DNA from: Mangifera indica
Lineage: Eukaryota > Streptophyta > Magnoliopsida > Sapindales > Anacardiaceae
Direction: 5' to 3'
DNA length: 64,000 nt
Assembly: GCF_011075055.1 (NCBI RefSeq)
Contig: NC_058141.1
Coordinates: 1,612,001-1,676,000 of the forward strand
The notes under the pieces were generated by a model that saw only the letters and a list, made by a program, of their open reading frames with translations, ran no database searches and was not told the origin of the DNA. This document shows, piece after piece, positions 1 to 11,488 of the stretch. Position numbers and translations under genes: made by a program. Within the stretch, counting starts at the first letter, position 1. Every line of letters begins with the position of its first letter.

Positions 1-690
1 CAAAAACTACAGACCTCTTTAACTATCTTTGACCTTTAATAATCTAGAACTGCCTTAATCTTGCTCGGGTCTATTGGTATACCTTTTGCTAAAACCACAT
101 GCCCCAAAAAGGTCACTTTATCTGGCCAAAACTCATACTTGGAGAACTTTGCATTTAGTTGCTTCTTCATTAACCTTTGCAAAGTAAGTCTCAAATGTTA
201 TTTATGATCCTCATGACTCTTAGAATACACCAATATGTCATTGATGAAAACCACTATAAACTTATCTAGGTAATTATGGAATACCTTATTCATCAAATCT
301 ATGGACACTATAAACGGTATTGGTTAGTTTGAACGGTATCACTACAAACTCAAAATGACCATACCTCATTCGAAAAGTGACATTTGGTATATCCTGCTCA
401 GTCACCCTTACTTGATGGTAGCTTGACCTTAGATCAATCTTGGAGAACATAATCAATCCTCTCAACTAGTCAAATAAATCATCTATTCTGAGTAACAAGG
501 TACTTGTTCTTCATTATTACCTTGTTCAACATTTTATAATCTATAGACATCTTTATGGATCCATCTTTTTTCTTAACAAATAGGATATGAGCTCCAAAGA
601 GAGAGTGACTCGGTTTGATACAACCATTCTCTAGTAATTTTTGGAGCTGTTTCTTCAACTCTTGTAACTTGGCTAGGGCCATTTTGTAAG
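1..690 (-). pseudogene. gypsy A reverse transcriptase fragment
   Basis: The N-terminal part (479-682) reads as a gypsy RT: an [15 protein letters not shown] start, then FVKKKDGS and a degenerate version of the IDYRxLN motif (IDYKMLN). Further along the strand, near 219-255, the catalytic box reads [10 protein letters not shown]. The first Asp of the usual FIDD motif is Asn, which should abolish polymerase activity. The frame is broken between these blocks, and the rest of pol lies beyond the window start. Confidence 0.85.
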
Positions 691-729
691 GTGCCTTAGA
701 TATAAATGTTGTGCTTAGAACTCAACCTC

Positions 730-1240
730 TTACTCAGGAGTTAATCCCGATAATTTTATTAGGAACATATCTATAAATTCTCGAACAATTGATGTTTCTT
801 CAATACTCGGGCTTGACTCTACCTTGCTTACTCTATAAGCCAAAAAACTTATAAACCTCTTACTTAACATTTTCTTTACCTTAAAGACAATGATCATCAA
901 ACTCTTGATACACCCTTCGTCAAACTCAAATTGGTCTTCATTCTCAATGTTGAACTGGACTTTCTTATGCCGACAATTAATCTTAGCTCTATTCCTCCAT
1001 AGGAAATCCATTCCTAAAATCATATTGAAATTTAAAATCTCAAATACTATTAGGTCCATAAGAAGTTGTATCCCTTGTACATCTATGACCTGTCCCATTA
1101 TCATCTTATCACTGTTCATTAACCTACCATTTAGTAATTCTATCTTAACTTTATGAGCCATTCTAATTGATTGTACTCCTAATCTCTCTACTAAACTTTT
1201 GAATATAAAATAATACGTAACACCATAATAAAATTAAAAT
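730..1240 (-). pseudogene. gypsy A aspartic protease region
   Basis: The reading frame at 730-1161 contains ILGMDFLWRNRAKINC, the conserved C-terminal block of gypsy retropepsins (ILGMDWL...). It is followed by the linker that leads into RT. The active-site segment just upstream, around 1195-1240, is degraded: the residues after the catalytic position read roughly YGVTYYFIF instead of SGATHSFI. It lies between gag and RT, as in other gypsy elements. Confidence 0.7.
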
Positions 1241-2640
1241 ATAAATTAGAGTACAAAGGAAAGAAATTTATCTAGTAATTATTATTGGGTCGGTCTCAAC
1301 TAGCCATTGGGTGATGGTATACACTTTGATAATGGTTTCCCCTATTAGTTGCTTGGATCGAGTTAGAACCCTAAGACATGACCTAGCTATGTGACTTAGC
1401 TAACAACACTTGTAGTAGACTACTTGCCCTGTTAAACACTCTTCTCTGTGATGTATGCCATATCTTTAACATGTTGGAATCTCTGGCCTTCTTTATTTCT
1501 TATTACTCTTTTAGCCTTTCTTGTTACCCTTTAGCTGAAATGGTCTCTTCTCTTTCTTCTCTGAAGAAGGACCTCTCTAAATTGGGCACTACTTCCCTAC
1601 TTTTGTACTGTGTTGTTGTTAGGATTGGTACTAGTAGAGGTACTATTTGGGTAGAGGTGTGGCTATACATCTTTCTCATAAAAACCTTTACCTTCAATGC
1701 CCTTCTCATGGCCTCACTATAAGTTGGGGGCGTTTATTGTCTTGTTATCACATCTTGGGCTATGTTAGGATTAAGCCTATAGACAAACTTTTCCATCCAT
1801 ATTTTCTCTGTGTTGGCTATCTCAGGGGCATACCTTATTATGTGATTAAACCTAGTGGAGTATTCTTTCATCGAATTTGTACCCTATGTCAAGGTAAGAA
1901 ACACTTATGCTTAGATGCACATCACATCTATACTTTTGTACTTATTCTCAAATCTTCCTCTAAACTCAGACCTAAAAATCTGTAGAAACTTGGTAGTCTC
2001 TCAAACTAGGTTCTACCGTGTTCTTGTATTGGACTTGGAGAAGTAGATGGCATATTTGACTTAATCCTCATAAGTCATATCAAATAGGCTCATAACACTA
2101 TCTATCGACTCTAGCCACTCTTCAACTACAATAGAATCCTTAACACCATTAAATTTCTGAAGTTAGTGCATGTTGCATAGGTTAAAGATGGGATATAGTT
2201 GAGTCTTGGCTGGTGTTGCTGTCAATGCTACTATTGATACAAAAGTTAAACTTTATTGATCCCTATGCCTATGCCTGTGCTAATGGTACTTGTGTTGACT
2301 TACTACCTTGAGCTAGATCACTTCTTTACTTTCTGAATTTCTCTAAAAAAATATCATTGACATATTAAGCATTTAGACTTAGCTAGGGAACTTGGGGTAC
2401 TGCCCCTTCACTTTGACTCCCTTATGGGTTATTTGTTTGAGTGTTTCTGGTATTAGCTCTTGCTGTCCTTATCTTTCTTAAAAAATTTATAACTATAAGT
2501 CTCTATAAAAACTTAATAGATATAAATAAAACTAAACTTATAGTGATAGGTTGTGAGTGCAGTTGACAAGGTGCGATGGACTTACATTTTTACTTAATTT
2601 GACTACGCAAATACTCTAAAACACCTTTTAGGTACCAAAA
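1241..2640 (-). pseudogene. gypsy A gag remnant with broken zinc knuckle
   Basis: Position between the protease and the primer-binding site, together with a short frame at 1524-1709, marks this as gag. Near 1371-1412 the minus strand reads YYKCC-stop-LSHIARSC. This is a CCHC zinc knuckle whose first Cys has become Tyr and which has gained a stop. The rest is broken by stops and only weakly gag-like. Confidence 0.6.
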
Positions 2641-2643
2641 CCA

Positions 2644-2656
2644 TGCTCTGATACTA
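2644..2656 (-). other. primer-binding site of gypsy A
   Basis: The reverse complement reads TAGTATCAGAGCA. This is one change from TGGTATCAGAGC, the sequence complementary to the 3' end of initiator tRNA-Met used by many plant LTR elements. It sits three bases from the LTR end at 2660. Confidence 0.75.
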
Positions 2657-2659
2657 ATT

Positions 2660-5045
2660 TGTAATAGCCCCCTCTAGAAGTACTGCTCTTCGAAGGAAAA
2701 CGTCACTAAATTGCCTATTTTGAGTATGCATTTAAGTTAAAATAAGTAATGAATTCATTAAATAGTTGAATAAAACTTCATTTATTAAAACTAGCAAAGT
2801 TACTAAAATACCCCTGTCTAAAAAATAATAGGAAGCATCAAAAGGTGTCCAAACATGAAAACATACATATGAAGACATAATGTGTATAGTCTGAAACATC
2901 AATGAAAATTTGAATTAATTAAAAACTAAAAAGATTGTATTGCCTCAATGTTTTATGTCCATGGGCTACTGCTTGTCCCACAGCCATCACGGTCACTTGT
3001 ATCTATGCAGATGAAAGTAAGGAAGTGAGTGGTGAAACACTCAGTAAGTAAAAGACTAAACTGATAACTTTTACTAAAATCTCCAAAATACTCTTAATCT
3101 CAATCCATATGAACTCTGTCATCTAGAGTCGATATTAAACTCCTTTATAGATGATGATGGTCCTATGTATTATCTCTGTACTCTAGGGATTGCCTAGGTT
3201 ATATGTTATAACTCTCAGGTCAAACTATATCTCTCTTGGTCACTAAAGAACTATTCCCCTAGATTCCTGTTTGGCATGACCGAACTAAACTCAGTGGAAG
3301 CATTTGCATTTGAAAACTAAAACTAAAGTTGTATATTAGGGTGATCAATTTAGATCAAATACAAAGATTTGACACCATGACCATGTGAGCTATCTTTTTG
3401 TTTCACTATACCAGTTACATCTTAACTAGGCTTTGTTGCGAGCATGTACCTTATTGTTGGTTTGATGTTTTACTACAGATGGTGTAGTGACTATATACTC
3501 AGTGTCCTTTTATAACGATTATATGATGTCAAACATGTATGCATCTTGAGCTTTAACTAACTTTGGCTCACTTTTGTTTCCACCTAATAACTGTATCTTG
3601 TACCATTTTATAGTATAACGTTTTAGGTACATAAGGTATTACTGCGTACGTAAGGTTTGTATTATTACTTGGGACGACTTTTAACTCTTTAGCTTAGTTA
3701 CCTTATTCTTTTCTTTTCTTGCCCTAAGTACATAAATGTGTACCTTTACACACACGGGGGTGTGTCTCTTTAATTTACTTACACACGACCACTTCCCCAT
3801 GGCTTCTCCTCGTGTGCTCTTATTTATTGACACACGAGTGTGTATTAAGACTAACACGGGTGTGTGCCCCCATTTAATCAACTCTCCTTAGCTATTCTTT
3901 TCTCAATTGCATTACTTCTCAAAGGCATTGTAGTCGTGTCATCCCACACGCGATTGTGCACAAGCTAGACAAGAAACTTCCCATGTCTTGGTTAACTGTT
4001 ACTTAGTTAACAATATCTAACACTTATTAGATCACTAGAAAACTTATCCTGAAAACTAGAACTCATGCACATAGGCGTATGTCTAATACCATATGACTAT
4101 GCAACAAATTCCAGATTTCGAAAAACATACCTAAAATGTACCATAATTTAGTCTTTATGTGTTGCTTCTAACTTTTTTTGGCATGTTCCACATTTCTCTA
4201 GTTTATTCATAAGACTTCTCGATGGTCCAATTGATGCAATTCAATATTATCATGTTACTAACTAAAATATAACCATATAGGGTATTAAACCAACAAGACA
4301 AGTAAATACTTATGGCAGCATCTCAAACAATAAATTTATGAAATAACTTTTTAGTTCTAGTAACCTTGCACTATCAATTAGGTCATAAAAATCCTAAACA
4401 TGAAATTCTAGTTGCTATATAACCCATTAATCATTAAACTATAATCAAACTTGAGTAATCCCTTAATAATTCATTCAATCAATGCAACAGACCACAAAAT
4501 CAATCTTATAATCATATAAATACAATTCTTGGTAAGGGAAACAAGCTTTTAGTCCTTCATTACAAGGAAAACTGAGGAAACAAAGAGCAATACTACTTAC
4601 CTTAACTTTATAGAAATTGAGCATGCAAACAAGCTTTCTTTCCTTTTCGCTTCTCTTCTCTTCTCATCACCACATCATTAAAAATAAGCCTCTAGAGGTA
4701 TAACACAAAAGCTAGATAATTAGGCTCAAGTCTTTCTCTCTCTCTTTTAGGGTTTGTACATTTAGGGATTATGAATCGTAATCCTAAAAATGTAGCAATG
4801 TGCCATATATAAACTAAAAATGTGTTACACACACAAAGACATGTGCTTAAGGCATACAAGCGTGTGTCACTTAAATTTGAATTTCATATAGATTTATCTT
4901 ATCTGACTGATATGACACGACACATGGGCATGACCTTACTATATATGACCATGTGTCACCCATAACCTATATTTTAACTTTCAAAATCATGTTAACTCAC
5001 ACAAAAAGACTATCTTACCTTTGAAACATATGTGTGGGTGTTATA
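2660..5045 (-). repeat. 5' LTR of gypsy A
   Basis: On the plus strand it starts TGTAATAGCC next to the PBS and ends near GGGTGTTATAA, which mirrors the TG...CA ends of element B. The middle (about 3700-4960) is dense in short palindromic runs such as CACACGGGGGTGTG and ACACGAGTGTGT, also seen in LTR B and in the remnant at 41220. ORFs inside (for example 3681-3881) look accidental. Confidence 0.7.
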
Positions 5046-6757
5046 ACTGGCTCCTCCACATACCCAACTACTCACCTCTACCTATAAAACAATAAAAAGG
5101 AATGTGTGAGTGAAATCACTCGATAAGTTGGTAGCCTCTTAACACTTAGAATACTTATGATACTGATAAAACTGGTGTTCCATTTACAAATCTGAATGTG
5201 GTCACAACTTGGCACTCTTATGCTTTGACATATGTCATTTATAGAGATTACTAGGACACCTTGCATGTCACTATCTATCATGCCTTTTGCATATGCCATA
5301 TGACTTTTTGGGCTAGCTATCTGGGACACCCTAGTCATATGGGGAAATAATTTGGTAGTAATCATTTCTCTTACCATATAAGCTAATTGAAACTACTGTC
5401 TAAACCATTTGGAAGTGACTTTATATTGTGGATAAATATGTGGTACATCTTACTGACCATGTAAGGAAATATCTGAAAAGCCACAATTTTCACCATACAT
5501 AATTGAATAAATTAGGTTCTTATGTGCCTAGATGTCAAGTACATGATGCATCTTATCGACATCCAACTCTATTGCTTTCACATGTCTTGCCACTTATGTG
5601 CACAACTGGTGGCTATCTAAATATGAACCCTTTTCTTTAAAGTTTTTACTTTTTGACCTAGATCTGACTTGGTTAGGTCTTGTGCCATTTTCCATGTAGT
5701 CAGGTACTCGTTTTAATTCTATTTAGCTTGTTTTCTTTATTAAAGCCTAATATTCTTTCCTTTTCTTATACTCCCCTTCATTATGCTTGAATTAGAGGTA
5801 AAATATTATTTTTATTGTCTGCACGAGTGTATACTTAAGGTGTACCCTTGTGTGCCTATTTTTAAATGCGGTGTCTACTTTTAGAAAGTCATACATAGAC
5901 GTGTGTCCTATATTAGATGACTATGTATGACTTTCCTTAAAAAGAGCGCACAAGAATTTTGGAGTTTTCTATTTGAATTAAAGACACACGAGGCGTGTAT
6001 AAGGCCATACATAGTTGTGTGTCATGAACTAAAGATCACAACATCTATGGTTTCTATATTTTTTGGATGTCTAAGATATGAACAACCATACAACACATTT
6101 CTAGACATCTTAGATCAATTTTCCATACTAAAACATTACATAAGCACAATTAAATGTTAACTAATAATCATCAACATCCATATTAGCATGACATGTATGT
6201 ATAAAGACAAGTTCATTAATTAATATGATTCCTAAATGAAATCAATGACACCATAACATATGTAATCATCAATAAAACATTACTACTTTACGAAAATACC
6301 ATGTTCTATGATAAAAATTTGTAAAACTATTAATAGTCATTCTTAGCTTAACCAAAAGGTGCCAATTTACTTGTCTTCCAAAGATTGCTAAGGTTTTCAT
6401 GTGACTATAAGGATCCTGACGATCAGCTGCTTCTTCTGGTGACCAAAAACCTTTCTACTCTCTACTCTCTCTTTTTTAGGTGCGATTATAGGTAAGAATA
6501 ATAAGAGGGATTAGGTTAAATGAGTTTTTATTTTTTGCTTGTTGTATGTGATAACTCGTGTGTCGTGTCACATAACTAAGATAACACTTAATCTTACTGC
6601 GATTTTGATCTTATCGGATAAATTCAAATTTACTAATGATACACAACTATGTATACCTTTATACATGAGTGTGTATCTTTTTAGAAAACATTAATCAACT
6701 TAATTTAAAATAAAAAAAAAGACTAAGATACCCTTAGGCTTATCTGTGGGTGTTACA
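5046..6757 (-). repeat. 3' LTR of gypsy B (truncated)
   Basis: Matches the right LTR of element B over long stretches, for example ACAATAAAAAGGAATGTGTGAG at 5090 against ACAATAAAAAAGAACGCGTGAG near 11860. It ends GGGTGTTACA at 6757. It lacks the first part of the LTR and the hAT-like insertion present in the right copy. Confidence 0.85.
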
Positions 6758-6771
6758 ATCCTTCCCCTATA
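6758..6771 (-). other. polypurine tract of gypsy B
   Basis: The minus strand reads ATAGGGGAAGGAT directly before the LTR start TGTAACACCC. This purine run is where plus-strand DNA synthesis of an LTR element begins. Confidence 0.75.
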
Positions 6772-8330
6772 TGAATTTCATCCTCGAAATTCACTCTAAC
6801 AGCTATGAGAACCATTGCCTCATATTGTGCTTGACCTTCGATGTAGCCCCTTTAATTTGGTGATTCCTCCATAAAACCTTAACCAAGAGAATCTGTCTAT
6901 GTCAAAACTCTTTAACTTACTTGTCTAGGACCTAAACTAAGCTTATATGCCAAATTATCCTCGAGCTTAACATCCTTAACTCTAAGCATATGGTCAGGTA
7001 ATCAATGTCCTTATGTAACAATAATACATGAAATACATTATGAATGCAGTCTATGCTCGTTGGCAACATAAATTGGTAGAAAACCTTACCTATCCATTCT
7101 AATACCTCAAATGGTCTTATAAACCTTGGTCCTAACTTGCCATTCCTGTCGAATCTCATAACATGCTTGTAAGGGGTTATTTTAATAAAAACCTTATCAC
7201 CCACACTAAACTCAAGATTTTGTCTCCTTTAGTTTGAATAACTCTTTTGACCATTTTAAGCCTACTTTATCTTTTCACTTATCAATTTGATGTCCTTAAT
7301 CATCCTCTAGGTTATCTTTGGCCCTAAAGCCTAAGTCGGGGCATCTCTCTCTTCTATCTTATCCTAATAGATTGGTGATCTATCTCTTTTGTAATAAATG
7401 GTCTCATATAGAACCTTCTTGATAATTGTTTGGTAGCTATTATCATATGAAAAACTCCATTAATGATAATACCTCTATCCAATTTGCTTCTCTATCTAGG
7501 TAACAAACCCTTAACATATCCTTGATCACTTGGTTGACTTTTTCAGTCTAACCATTTATTCGGGGATGATATGTTGTATTGAATGCTAACATCATACTTA
7601 AAGATCTCCATATACTTTGTCAAAAAGCTGAGACAAACTAGTGTCTTGTTCTCAAACTATCATTTTGGGTACCTTATAAAACTTGACTATCTCTTTAACA
7701 TATATTTGACCTATCTGATCTATACTCATAGTGTCCTTACCTATAATGAAGTGTGTCAACTTGGTCAACTGGTCAATTGTGACCTATAAAGCATTAAATC
7801 TTCCTTTAATCTTTAACAATCCAACCACAAAATTTATTGAGATGTGTTATCATTTCTACTTTAGAATACTAAGAGGCTGTAGTCGTTTTAATGGTATCTA
7901 ATGTTCAACCTTAACTTACTAGCATACTAGGAACTTAGCCATAAAATCTATTATATCTTTCTTCATACTTAGCCATCAGAAAGATTTTCTTAGATCTTGG
8001 TACATCTTTACACTCTCAAGGTAGGCTTCGTAAGGGAATTATACAACTCAACAAGAATCTTATCTATTAACCTTTGATCTTGAAGAATACATACTTGGTC
8101 TCTAAATCTCAAAATGACCTTTATTACACTAAAATCCAGCTCAGTACCCTCAATGACTTTACCTTAATTGGACACACCAATAATCTTATACTTGAGCTAC
8201 ACGAATTTCATCCAAAAAAGTTAACTAAATTTGCAAGCTTACTAATTACCCTATGATTACCTCTATTTGCTCTTTCACCAACTTCTACTATAGCTCTTGG
8301 CAAGTAGTAATCTGAGATAAAATTACTTTT
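6772..8330 (-). pseudogene. gypsy B integrase remnant
   Basis: The clearest part is 6932-7204, with GDKVFIKITPYKHVMRF, GKLGPRFIRPFEVLEWIG and IHNVFHV: the C-terminal DNA-binding domain of gypsy integrases, where GPFEILERIG and HDVFHVSMLRKY are typical. The core and zinc-finger parts upstream (7205-8270) are recognisable only by position and are split by stops and shifts. Confidence 0.75.
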
Positions 8331-8339
8331 TTACTCAGA

Positions 8340-9030
8340 GTATTTGCAATTATGTTGGCCTTGCCTTGATAGTATTTAATCCCATAATCATAACTTTTTA
8401 CCAACTCCAACCATCATATCTATCTCATATTGAGCCTTTTCTAAGTAAAAAAAAAAAAAATATTTGAGACTCTTGTGATCTATGCATATATTTTACCCTA
8501 TATAAATAATGTCACCATATCTTAAGAACAAACATGATAACTGCCAACTTAAGGTCATGTGTAAGGTACTTCATCTTATAATCTTTTAACTAACAAGAGG
8601 CATATGTTATTACTTTACCACTCTATATTAAAACAACTCCCATACCTTGATAGGAGACATATATATACAAATCATATTCTTTGCCCTTTAACGATAAAGC
8701 TAGTATGAGAGCTAATGTCAATTATTTCTTTAATTCCTAGATACTTAGCTTGTAGGCATTCGACCATCTAAAAGGAATATTTATGCGAGTTAACTTTATA
8801 AGTGGTCAGGCTAACTTAGTGAATCCCTCAACAAATCACCTATAATAAATTATGAACCTGAGGAAGCTCTTAACCTCTTTTGTTGTCTTAAGCTTCTGCC
8901 ACTCTAATACAACCTCAATTTTACTGGGGTTAATTGAAATGCTATCTGTTGAGACTATGTGTCTAAGAAAAGCCACTATTTCTAACTAAAACTCGTACTT
9001 AGAAAACTTAGTAAACAATTATCTCTTTCT
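8340..9030 (-). pseudogene. gypsy B RNase H remnant
   Basis: Lies between RT and integrase. Near 8350-8500 broken frames resemble the end of gypsy RNase H: a VKYMHRSQESQIF-like segment corresponding to VYTDHKSLKYIF, then WDYGIKYYQGKANIIANTLS. There is no continuous frame. Confidence 0.6.
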
Positions 9031-9640
9031 TAACCTCTATAGTATAAACCTCAGATGTTGCGTATGCTCTTCTTGAGTCTTGCAGTACATAAGAATGTCA
9101 TTTATGAACACTGCTAAGAACTTGTCTAGACAATCTTGGAATATCCTATTCATTAGGTTTATAAATATTATTAAGGTATTAGTTAACCCAAATAGCATAA
9201 TCATAAACTCATAATGCCTGTATCTAATTCTGAATATTGTCTTAGGTATATCCTGCTCAGTAATCCTTATTTGATGATATCCTTGTCTAATCATATCCTT
9301 ATCTGATGATAACTTTACCTGAAGTCAATCTTGGAGAATACTGAAGCTCCCTTAAACTAATCAAATAAGTAATTGATTCTTGGGAGTGGATACTTATTCT
9401 TCACTATTGCTTTGTTCAACTCCCTATAACCAATGCAGATCCTTATTGATTCATCTTTCTTCTTTAAAAATAGGATTGATACACCCCATGATGAGTGGTT
9501 CAGTTTGACGAAACCACTATCTAATTGTTTCTTTAACTCTTGTAGTTTTGCCAAGACCATTCTGTATGGTGCCTTAGAAGTTAACATTATACCTGGAGCG
9601 AACTCATTATTAAACTCTATCTCTCTCTGGTGCTAACTCT
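9031..9640 (-). pseudogene. gypsy B reverse transcriptase
   Basis: Two frames carry RT. 9357-9587 contains [36 protein letters not shown] and KNKYPLPRI. 9037-9294 contains GYHQIRI, the region ending in FGLTNT, and the active site FINDILMY. The first catalytic Asp is Asn here too, as in element A. The frames are separated by a shift and a small duplication around 9285-9310. Confidence 0.9.
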
Positions 9641-10140
9641 AGAAGGTTATTAGGGAAAACATTTGGAAATTCTTACACTATTGGAGTATCCTTTACACCT
9701 AAGACTATCTCATCTTATTTGCTTACTATGTGTGCCAAATATGCACTGTACCTTTTACTCAGTATTTTCCTAACCTTAACACTACTGAACATTATGATGA
9801 GAACTCGGTCTTCTCTAAAAGTGAACTACTCTTCACTATTTGAACTAAACTAGACTTTTTTCCTTTTATAATTGATTTCTACCCATATCAACTCAAGAAA
9901 TCTATACCGAGAATTACATTAAAATCAAACATGTATATAACTATTAGGTCCACAATAATTTCTTGGCTTCCCAAATAAAACATCTATCCTATTAACATAT
10001 GGTTGTTGTGAATTCTGCCTTCATCTAGCATCTCTATACTAATTTGCAAAACAGTTGTGGGCTTTAGTCTTAATCTCTATATTATGCCTTTAGCAAGAAA
10101 ACCATGTGTGACACCATAATCAATTAAAATATATAGAGGA
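9641..10140 (-). pseudogene. gypsy B aspartic protease remnant
   Basis: The minus strand near 9880-9920 reads VILGIDFLELIW, the conserved block of gypsy proteases. Near 10085-10125 it reads LIDYGVTHGFLA, a degraded active site in which the DSGA Ser is Tyr. It sits between gag and RT. Confidence 0.7.
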
Positions 10141-11460
10141 ATAAGGGAAATACACTTGAGCCTATTCTCACTTAATTGTTTGTTTTATTGGGGTTGGTAC
10201 TATTAAGGTTGTGTACTATATAGCAAATGGTCGGGCTGCTTGCACTTGTAACATACTCTCTGATTAGTAAGACATTCTCTGACATGTCTTTATCCACATC
10301 TAGGACAAGTAAGAGGATCCTCTTGCCTCACTTGATCCTTTCTCCTTTGTTTCTTACTTTTCTAATTCTTTTTGTTTCTCGGCTAGAAGGGTCTTTTACC
10401 TTTGGGGTCCTTTACAAACACAAGTAGAATATGGAATTAATTAGCACATTTAGAAATATAATGTCTGGCACTGGTTAATCTAGTATCCCTCTATCTTGGG
10501 CCATCTTATGCCTTATGGCCTCTAACCTCAATACTCTACCAAGGGCCTTTGATAAAGATTTGAGAGAATTTTCTCCCATCAAAACATCTTTGGTAGTATT
10601 TGATCTAAGTGCACCAAGAAATACCTCTAGCTTACTTTGATCCGAGTTGGCTATTCTGGGAGCACACTTGGCCAAGAAGTTCAACTTGGTGGAGAACTCT
10701 CTGACGGACATATAGACCTGCCTTAGATGAAGAAACTTTTGAGCCTTCATATGCATAACATTTGTAGACAGTTACTCTCTCTCAAAGGTCTATCTGAAGT
10801 CAGCCCAAGTCATCTCTGATACTCGACAAGTTTCACAGAGTGTCTACCACCCTAGTTTTGCACCATCCTTAAGTAAAAGGTTGATATACTAAATCTTATT
10901 TACATATGTCATGGTGTAAATCCTCATGACATCCTCAACCCATCTAACATTGCACTGCCTCTAAAGTCAAGGGGCTGGTGTTTACCTTATAAACTGTAGA
11001 TAGGGTGGGCTTGACCTTTACTGCCATCTACTACCTTTACTCTATCCTACTAGGGTGGAATCTCTGTAACTAAAGGTTGCTTAGGCATCTATGAGGTATG
11101 AACTAGGTGTCTAACACTCTCAGATGCCTCTCTATCTTGTTTAAAAATATCTTTTACTATTCATTAGATAACCTTATTATCTACTAATAACATAAGTAAC
11201 ATGTTGGATACCTGTCTTTGAGCCTCAACTTGGTTTCTCTTGGTTAAGGACCTTTGGGGCATCCTTGATCAATCTCCCAAATCTCCTCATCTTAAAATAA
11301 AATCTTGATTAAGGCACATAAAATACTTAACTTAATGGAAATTTATCATACTTACAATGGTAGGTGTGCAGGAGCGGTCAGATTTGTATGAAAGGCTACT
11401 TTTTTTACTTAACTCTATTATGCACTTTTAGATACTTATGAACTTAACACCTTTTTGGGT
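10141..11460 (-). pseudogene. gypsy B gag remnant
   Basis: The frame 10475-10756 contains QKFLHLRQVYMSVREFSTKLN followed by a segment ending VFLGALRS, which matches the retrotransposon gag domain (FLxLKQGxMSVxEYxxKFxxL...). The N-terminal part towards 11460 is broken. No intact zinc knuckle was found. Confidence 0.75.
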
Positions 11461-11470
11461 ACCAAGATTA

Positions 11471-11483
11471 TGCTCAAATACCA
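11471..11483 (-). other. primer-binding site of gypsy B (degenerate)
   Basis: The reverse complement reads TGGTATTTGAGCA against TGGTATCAGAGC for initiator tRNA-Met, with two changes. It lies five bases from the LTR start at 11489. Confidence 0.65.
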
Positions 11484-11488
11484 TAAAT

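Larger units (their letters stand above)
1..5045 (-). mobile_element. Ty3/gypsy retrotransposon A (partial, decayed)
   Basis: Minus-strand gypsy element cut by the window start. Reading from the right it has a 5' LTR (2660-about 5045), a primer-binding site next to the LTR, then gag, aspartic protease and the first part of reverse transcriptase in the usual gypsy order. Stops and frameshifts run throughout, so it cannot make a full polyprotein. Its LTR start (TGTAATAGCCCC on the plus strand) resembles that of element B (TGTAACACCCCT), so the two are related families. The right boundary is approximate, because LTR B material starts directly next to it. Confidence 0.85.
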
